Source: Roseivirga sp. (GTDB taxonomy: Bacteria > Bacteroidota > Bacteroidia > Cytophagales > Cyclobacteriaceae). From it: a stretch of 64,000 nt of DNA. The translations under genes were made by a program, and so were the position numbers. Position 1 is the stretch's first letter. Each line of letters opens with the position of its first letter. A model generated the notes under the pieces. That model did no database searches, was not told the DNA's origin, and worked only from the letters and a program-made list of their open reading frames with translations. Positions 59,554 to 64,000 of the stretch are shown here, in pieces. The DNA is taken from positions 186,001 through 250,000 of the forward strand of contig JAGYIY010000001.1 of NCBI GenBank assembly GCA_018402485.1, written 5' to 3'.

Positions 59554-61434
59554 ATGAAAAAAAACATAAGTATAAATATTGGCGGCATCATTTTTCACAT
59601 TGAGGAAGACGCATACCCTACGCTTCAGTCTTATTTAACAGGCATTAGTATCTTTTTCAGTAATTACGAGGATAGTCAAGAAATTATCTCAGACATTGAG
59701 GCGCGCATTGCCGAACATTTTTTAGAGAATCTTTCTGAAGACAAACAGGTCATTATCCTTGAGGATATCGACCGATTAATCGCTACAATGGGCAAGGTGG
59801 AAGATTTTGAAGTGATGGAAGAAGGTGCTGACTTTTCCGATACTGAAAGCACTGGCAACGAATCTAAACAAAGTAGCCATACGAAAAACGAAAGAGAAGA
59901 GCCTCATTCTGAATCAAGAAGGGCTTATCGCGACTTAGACAACAAAGTATTGGGAGGCGTTTGTTCAGGATTAGCACAATATTTCCGTGTAGACCCTTTA
60001 TGGATTCGAGTAGCTTTTCTTATCATTCTACTCACCGGCTTTTCATTTACGCTAGGTTCACCAGCCAATTTCATTTGGAATTTAGGCATGGCACTCCCAG
60101 TCTATCTAATTTTATGGATTGTATTACCCGGTAGAACTAATTTAGAGCATAAGAGGAGCGTTCGTAGGTTTTATAGAAATCCGGACGAACGCGTTCTCGG
60201 AGGGGTTGCCTCAGGCTTAGCTCTGTATTTCAACATAGATGTTTTGTTGGCTCGTATCTTATTCCTGATTGCTGCTTTTGGTTTTGGTTTTGGAATATTG
60301 GCGTATATCATTCTGTGGATTGCAGCTCCTCAGGCGAGTACAATCACAGATAGAATGAAAATGAAAGGGAAAGAAGTTACCCTTACCAACATCAGCACAT
60401 CGGTGAAAGAATCGAAAGAGATAACCTTTCATAAGAAGGAGGAAAATACGATTACACGTGTCATTCTCTTTCCTTTCCGATTGATTGGACAAATTGTAAG
60501 GGGAACGGGGCGCATTTTAAAACCCATTCTTCTTTTCTTTGTAGCTTTTGTACGCATCATCATCGGTTTTTGTCTCTCCTTTTTCGGATTAACCGCTATG
60601 GTGACGGTGCTTGTTATAGCAGGTGTGGCTGTCAATCTCTACCATTCCGACTGGTTTTATGATTGGTTACAGGTTGGCGATGAAGGTGTCTTTTGGTTGC
60701 TGATGATGAGCAAAACTATTGCGTCTGAGGCAGAAGTCATTGCAGCTTTTGTGATTGCCTTCATCCCCTTTCTAGTCGTATTTTTAGTAGGTGCAACCTT
60801 GATTACACAAAGAAAAATCATCAATAAATCTTTAGGTTGGAGCCTATTGGGTGCTTGGTTGATCTCCTTTTTTGTGCTGGCAGCCAATGCAGGAACGGCT
60901 TGGAAAGACTTTCGCAAAGGAGGGGAAAGTTATGTTGAGCAAATACTTCTTCAACCGCAATCTGAAGACACATTGTTTTTTTCCTATCAGCAAAAGGAAC
61001 ATAAAATGCTAGACCTCAATAACAACGCGAGTTTTGTACGAGAATTCGAAGATGAATTTATGGATATGCATATTGAGGCGACTGATGATAGCCTCGTCAC
61101 GCTCAAGGGTAATGTTTATGCAAGAGGCAGAAATAAAGCAGAAGCAGATGCCAATGCAGAGCTTATTCAGTATACCCCTAAAGTCAATGGCCATGAAATT
61201 CAATTTGACTCATTCTATACCCTTCCAGAAGAGGTTCCATTCAGGTTTCAAGAGTACTTCTTCACCTTATACATCCCCAAAGGACAATCCTTTAGAATAG
61301 AACAAAACATGCGTTATCTTTTAAATTATCTACCCACTAATGTGTATTGGCAAAATATTGAGCGAGAAGTTTTTGTTTTTGACAAAAAAGGTAAAATGAT
61401 CTGTACATCGTGTAAAACACAAAAGGATGACTGA
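59554..61434 (+). CDS. membrane protein with two PspC domains
   Basis: 626 residues. The N-terminal soluble region (about 1-95, INIGGIIFHIEEDAYPTLQSY) is typical of Bacteroidota PspC proteins. Two PspC domains follow: the first near 128-190 (NKVLGGVCSGLAQYFRVDP), the second near 205-265 (DERVLGGVASGLALYFNID). Several further membrane helices (about 300-460) and a periplasmic beta-rich C-terminal part complete it. PspC domains act in envelope stress responses. It is cotranscribed with the PadR gene. Confidence 0.9.
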   Translation: MKKNISINIGGIIFHIEEDAYPTLQSYLTGISIFFSNYEDSQEIISDIEARIAEHFLENLSEDKQVIILEDIDRLIATMGKVEDFEVMEEGADFSDTESTGNESKQSSHTKNEREEPHSESRRAYRDLDNKVLGGVCSGLAQYFRVDPLWIRVAFLIILLTGFSFTLGSPANFIWNLGMALPVYLILWIVLPGRTNLEHKRSVRRFYRNPDERVLGGVASGLALYFNIDVLLARILFLIAAFGFGFGILAYIILWIAAPQASTITDRMKMKGKEVTLTNISTSVKESKEITFHKKEENTITRVILFPFRLIGQIVRGTGRILKPILLFFVAFVRIIIGFCLSFFGLTAMVTVLVIAGVAVNLYHSDWFYDWLQVGDEGVFWLLMMSKTIASEAEVIAAFVIAFIPFLVVFLVGATLITQRKIINKSLGWSLLGAWLISFFVLAANAGTAWKDFRKGGESYVEQILLQPQSEDTLFFSYQQKEHKMLDLNNNASFVREFEDEFMDMHIEATDDSLVTLKGNVYARGRNKAEADANAELIQYTPKVNGHEIQFDSFYTLPEEVPFRFQEYFFTLYIPKGQSFRIEQNMRYLLNYLPTNVYWQNIEREVFVFDKKGKMICTSCKTQKDD

Positions 61435-61568
61435 TGCAAACTAAAACTAAGTTCAGCTTAGTAAAACATAAACCTCTGCGGTAGTCGCAGAAAAACAATA
61501 GATTAATTTTTAACTTGATGCAACGAATTTAATTCTTTGCCCATCTACCCTGTGTAGTCAACCAAAAA

Positions 61569-62150
61569 ATGCTTCAGATTAAACGATCAAAAGAAGAGGA
61601 AAAACTAGCTGCTGCTTGCCGTAAAGGTGATAGGAAAGCACAGCGAAGTTTGTACGATAAGTATGCTCCTCTTTTTATGGCTGTTTGCAAAAGGTACGTG
61701 AAAGACGATGCCGGAGCTGAAGATGTTTTGGTCAGCGGGTTTACGAAAATATTTGCTAAAATTGATCAATTCAAAGAAGAAGGCAGTTTCGAAGGCTGGA
61801 TGCGGAGAATTATGGTCAATGAGTCGCTTTCGTATATCCGAAAACACAAGAGCCTGTACATGCAGGTTGAACTTGATACGGTAGAACGCAGCCCCAATTT
61901 TGAATCATTAGCAAATGATTTGGAAGTGGAAGACCTGATGAAAATGATTCATCGGCTGCCAGTAGGTTACCGAACAGTATTCAACATGTATGCCATAGAA
62001 GGCTTTTCGCATAGGGAAATCGCAGAAAAATTGGAGATCTCGGAGAATACTTCGAAATCCCAATTGAGCAGAGCACGCAAACATTTACAGCAGCTCCTGC
62101 TTGAAGCGGAAGAAATGATGGACAAAGCATTGAATCGAAATGAAGGATAA
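61569..62150 (+). CDS. ECF-type RNA polymerase sigma factor
   Basis: 193 residues. Region 2 (RSLYDKYAPLFMAVCKRYVKD, AEDVLVSGFTKIF) and region 4 (VEDLMKMIHRLPVGYRTVF, EGFSHREIAEKLEISENTSK) of sigma-70 ECF factors, without regions 1 and 3. It overlaps the next gene by 11 bases. That gene has the look of an anti-sigma or sigma-linked membrane protein, so the factor is probably kept inactive until an envelope signal. Confidence 0.92.
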   Translation: MLQIKRSKEEEKLAAACRKGDRKAQRSLYDKYAPLFMAVCKRYVKDDAGAEDVLVSGFTKIFAKIDQFKEEGSFEGWMRRIMVNESLSYIRKHKSLYMQVELDTVERSPNFESLANDLEVEDLMKMIHRLPVGYRTVFNMYAIEGFSHREIAEKLEISENTSKSQLSRARKHLQQLLLEAEEMMDKALNRNEG

Positions 62151-62883
62151 TCAAATTGATCGACTGTTTGGAGAGCGGTTAGAAAATCAAAAAACAGCAC
62201 CCCCGGCACACATCTGGGATAAAATTGAGGAAAACCTCCCGAAGAAATCTAAAAAAGCAGCTTACATTCCTTGGGCGGTAGCGGCTTCTATTATGCTCAT
62301 ACTGAGTTTTGGATACTTAGCCATTTCTAAGTTGCTATCAAGCCCTGAATCCACTCCATTGACAGAAAAAAAGGCCGAATTACCTGCCTCGGAAGAACCT
62401 ATTAATGTTCCTATGGAGGAAAATATGGAGGCTTCTTCCAAGGTAATGAACACCATTTTGGCAATTCAGCCAAAAACAAGAACGACCCTTTTGATTCAAA
62501 AGAAACAGCCCAAGCAGTTAAAGGTAGAACAAGTTCATTTGCAGGAACCTAAAAGTGATGAGCCTATCCTACACATCGTGGCAGTGGCTTCACCTAAGCT
62601 CTCCGTCTTGAAAGGCATTGTCTCAACCCATGATTTACGCATACGGCCTAATCTTCTGCTCAACGCTAAAAATTACGCAATGAGTCAGCCCAAGGTGAAA
62701 AAATCGCAAAAGAATGATGGGAAATTTAGTTTTATACGTAGCGTAGCCAGCATTGCCAAAAGTGTAGATAAAGGCGCTGAGGCCTTATCTGACTTAAGAG
62801 AGGCTAAAAATGAATGGGTGAATGAAACGCTCATTTCGGAAGATGAAACAAAAGATACCCCTAATAAAAATCCACCTAAATAA
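62140..62883 (+). CDS. single-pass membrane protein, putative anti-sigma factor
   Basis: 247 residues. The cytoplasmic N terminus (MKDNQIDRLFGERLENQK, PPAHIWDKIEENLPKK) is followed by one membrane helix (about 46-65, WAVAASIMLILSFGYLAI) and a basic periplasmic part. The opening is characteristic of Bacteroidota genes placed next to ECF sigma factors; the zinc-binding HxxxCxxC motif of ZAS anti-sigmas is missing. Role inferred from overlap with the sigma gene and topology. Confidence 0.75.
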   Translation: MKDNQIDRLFGERLENQKTAPPAHIWDKIEENLPKKSKKAAYIPWAVAASIMLILSFGYLAISKLLSSPESTPLTEKKAELPASEEPINVPMEENMEASSKVMNTILAIQPKTRTTLLIQKKQPKQLKVEQVHLQEPKSDEPILHIVAVASPKLSVLKGIVSTHDLRIRPNLLLNAKNYAMSQPKVKKSQKNDGKFSFIRSVASIAKSVDKGAEALSDLREAKNEWVNETLISEDETKDTPNKNPPK

Positions 62884-62890
62884 ATAACAA

Positions 62891-63748
62891 ATGAAACGGT
62901 TGAACACTTGGCTTTTGACTGGATTGGTATTTGTCTTGTTTTCAGGGCAAGCCAAAGCACAAATTCAAAACATGCATAACTCCCTCGATGTACAATATGT
63001 ATCCACTTGGAAAATGCAAACTACCCACTTTGATTTTAATCCTACCAATACTCCAATAGAAGTGTCCTCAGTATCTACTGAAAAACATTGGGAAAATCAG
63101 GGCTTCTTTGAGGAAGGGTTTGACAACTATTTTCCTGACAAAGGTTCTTACTCCTCTTTCAATATTTATGTGGGATTGAACAACTGGTTTGAAGGCAACG
63201 ATTTACCTAATTCTAGTGCACCATACAGTCTGAAACCTATCAATTCCTGGTTCTTAGGAGTAAGCTTCGACAATGTATCTCGCATTCTTGGCCCACTCTA
63301 TTTTAACTATGGCATAGGCTTAAGCTATCTCGATTACTCCTTTGAGAATACAAGAATGCGCGTCATTAAAACAGATGATGGGTTGCATTTCGAAGAAGTT
63401 GAAAATATTAATGGTAGAAAAAGTAAAATCAATGTAGGCTATTTGAATGCCCACTTTGTACCCACTTTTTCTTTTGGTCGGTATTCCTCTTTCCGTTTTG
63501 GCTTGGGTGTTTATGGTGGATATCGCATAGACAGCAATTCTAAAATGAAATTTGATGATGAAAATGGAGAAAAGCAAAAGGAAAAAACAAGCGACAGTCT
63601 ACACATTAGGCCTTTAAAATATGGCTTACGTGCACAAATTGGATGGAGAGACTTTGATCTTTTTATGCTTTATGACCTTCAGGAGTTTTTTGAGGAAGAC
63701 ATATCAGCACCTAGGTTAACACCCATTACTTTTGGAATTATTTTTTAA
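62891..63748 (+). CDS. outer membrane beta-barrel-like protein of unknown function
   Basis: 285 residues with a signal peptide (NTWLLTGLVFVLFSGQAKAQ). Alternating aromatic strands (SSFNIYVGLNNWFEG, GPLYFNYGIGLSYLDYSFE, FSFGRYSSFRFGLGVYGGYR) and a final LTPITFGIIF suggest an eight- to ten-strand barrel. It starts 7 bases after the putative anti-sigma gene and is probably part of that operon, perhaps a target of the sigma factor. No specific family recognised. Confidence 0.75.
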   Translation: MKRLNTWLLTGLVFVLFSGQAKAQIQNMHNSLDVQYVSTWKMQTTHFDFNPTNTPIEVSSVSTEKHWENQGFFEEGFDNYFPDKGSYSSFNIYVGLNNWFEGNDLPNSSAPYSLKPINSWFLGVSFDNVSRILGPLYFNYGIGLSYLDYSFENTRMRVIKTDDGLHFEEVENINGRKSKINVGYLNAHFVPTFSFGRYSSFRFGLGVYGGYRIDSNSKMKFDDENGEKQKEKTSDSLHIRPLKYGLRAQIGWRDFDLFMLYDLQEFFEEDISAPRLTPITFGIIF

Positions 63749-63762
63749 ACAAATACACTTTC

Positions 63763-64000
63763 ATGAAACTATTCAAAACAACTATTCTCGGTTTATTGAT
63801 CTTGGTCCTTTCAGTAAACACAGCCCAAGCACAATGGCGTTGGGGGAAGTTCGAAAAACTTGATACTACTGTCAGTATACCCAAAAGAGATAAAAATTCA
63901 GTCGAAATCGATGATGATTATTTCCGAATGCGAATGGGCTTATTGGGTTTCGATTTGAGCGTAGAAGACGACTGGAGGTATTTCGGAGATAAAGAGGGGT
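63763..64000 (+). CDS. secreted protein of unknown function, 5' part
   Basis: An ATG at 63763 opens a frame that runs off the window end after 79 codons. It starts with a signal peptide (KLFKTTILGLLILVLSVNTAQAQ) and continues WRWGKFEKLDTTVSIPKR and FRMRMGLLGFDLSVED. It is too short for a family call, but the layout matches the preceding barrel-like protein. Probably in the same sigma factor operon (14-base gap). Confidence 0.7.
   Translation, partial: MKLFKTTILGLLILVLSVNTAQAQWRWGKFEKLDTTVSIPKRDKNSVEIDDDYFRMRMGLLGFDLSVEDDWRYFGDKEG

Overview
The window is chromosomal DNA from a member of the Bacteroidota, most likely a gliding, Cytophagales-like bacterium. The evidence is type IX secretion sorting tails, a PorP/SprF-type protein beside a giant secreted protein, a DUF4293 protein, PspC and PadR genes of Bacteroidota type, a MurE with the meso-DAP motif, and promoters of the TTTG-N19-TAnnTTTG kind typical of this phylum. 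The species cannot be told from the sequence alone.

Layout. 106-6796: housekeeping genes (DUF4293, thiolase, DEAD-box helicase, tRNA-His, SDR oxidoreductase, purine nucleoside phosphorylase, FMN reductase). Next to tRNA-His lie decayed pieces of a Fic protein and a PIN-domain (VapC-type) toxin. 7049-12523: an accessory island with three M23 (lysostaphin-type) peptidase genes or fragments, each followed at once by a small secreted protein. A fourth small secreted protein stands alone between two copies of a palindromic repeat. 12758-28025: a complete-looking minus-strand division and cell wall (dcw) operon, mraZ-rsmH-ftsL-ftsI-murE-mraY-murD-ftsW-murG-murC-ftsQ-ftsA-ftsZ, with tight or overlapping junctions, MraZ boxes in front and a hairpin terminator behind. 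28361-37290: lipoprotein, polyprenyl diphosphate synthase, hydrolase, LpxR-like protein, BioF, acyltransferase plus GpsA, and an M48 protease. 37300-43879: a divergent pair, PorP/SprF-like protein and a 1777-residue type IX cargo. 43906-57519: a long minus-strand run (Pgk, Sua5, TPR lipoprotein, BNR-repeat type IX cargo, Nudix, two unknowns, RecQ, enoyl-CoA hydratase, ComEC, GNAT, PhoH). 57609-64000: SAM hydroxide adenosyltransferase, monooxygenase-like protein, tRNA-Leu(CAA), a PadR-PspC pair, and an ECF sigma factor with a probable membrane anti-sigma partner and envelope proteins, the last running off the end.

The most interesting region is 7049-12523. The M23 enzymes have lost their export signals: one by an in-frame stop right after a lipoprotein signal, two by 5' truncation. 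The small secreted partners are all open. The first and third enzymes share a nearly identical N-terminal region and then diverge around the catalytic domain, as their small partners also do. This resembles a polymorphic toxin locus with orphan toxin-tip and immunity modules. The reading as peptidoglycan-cutting toxins with periplasmic immunity proteins is an inference, not shown by the sequence.
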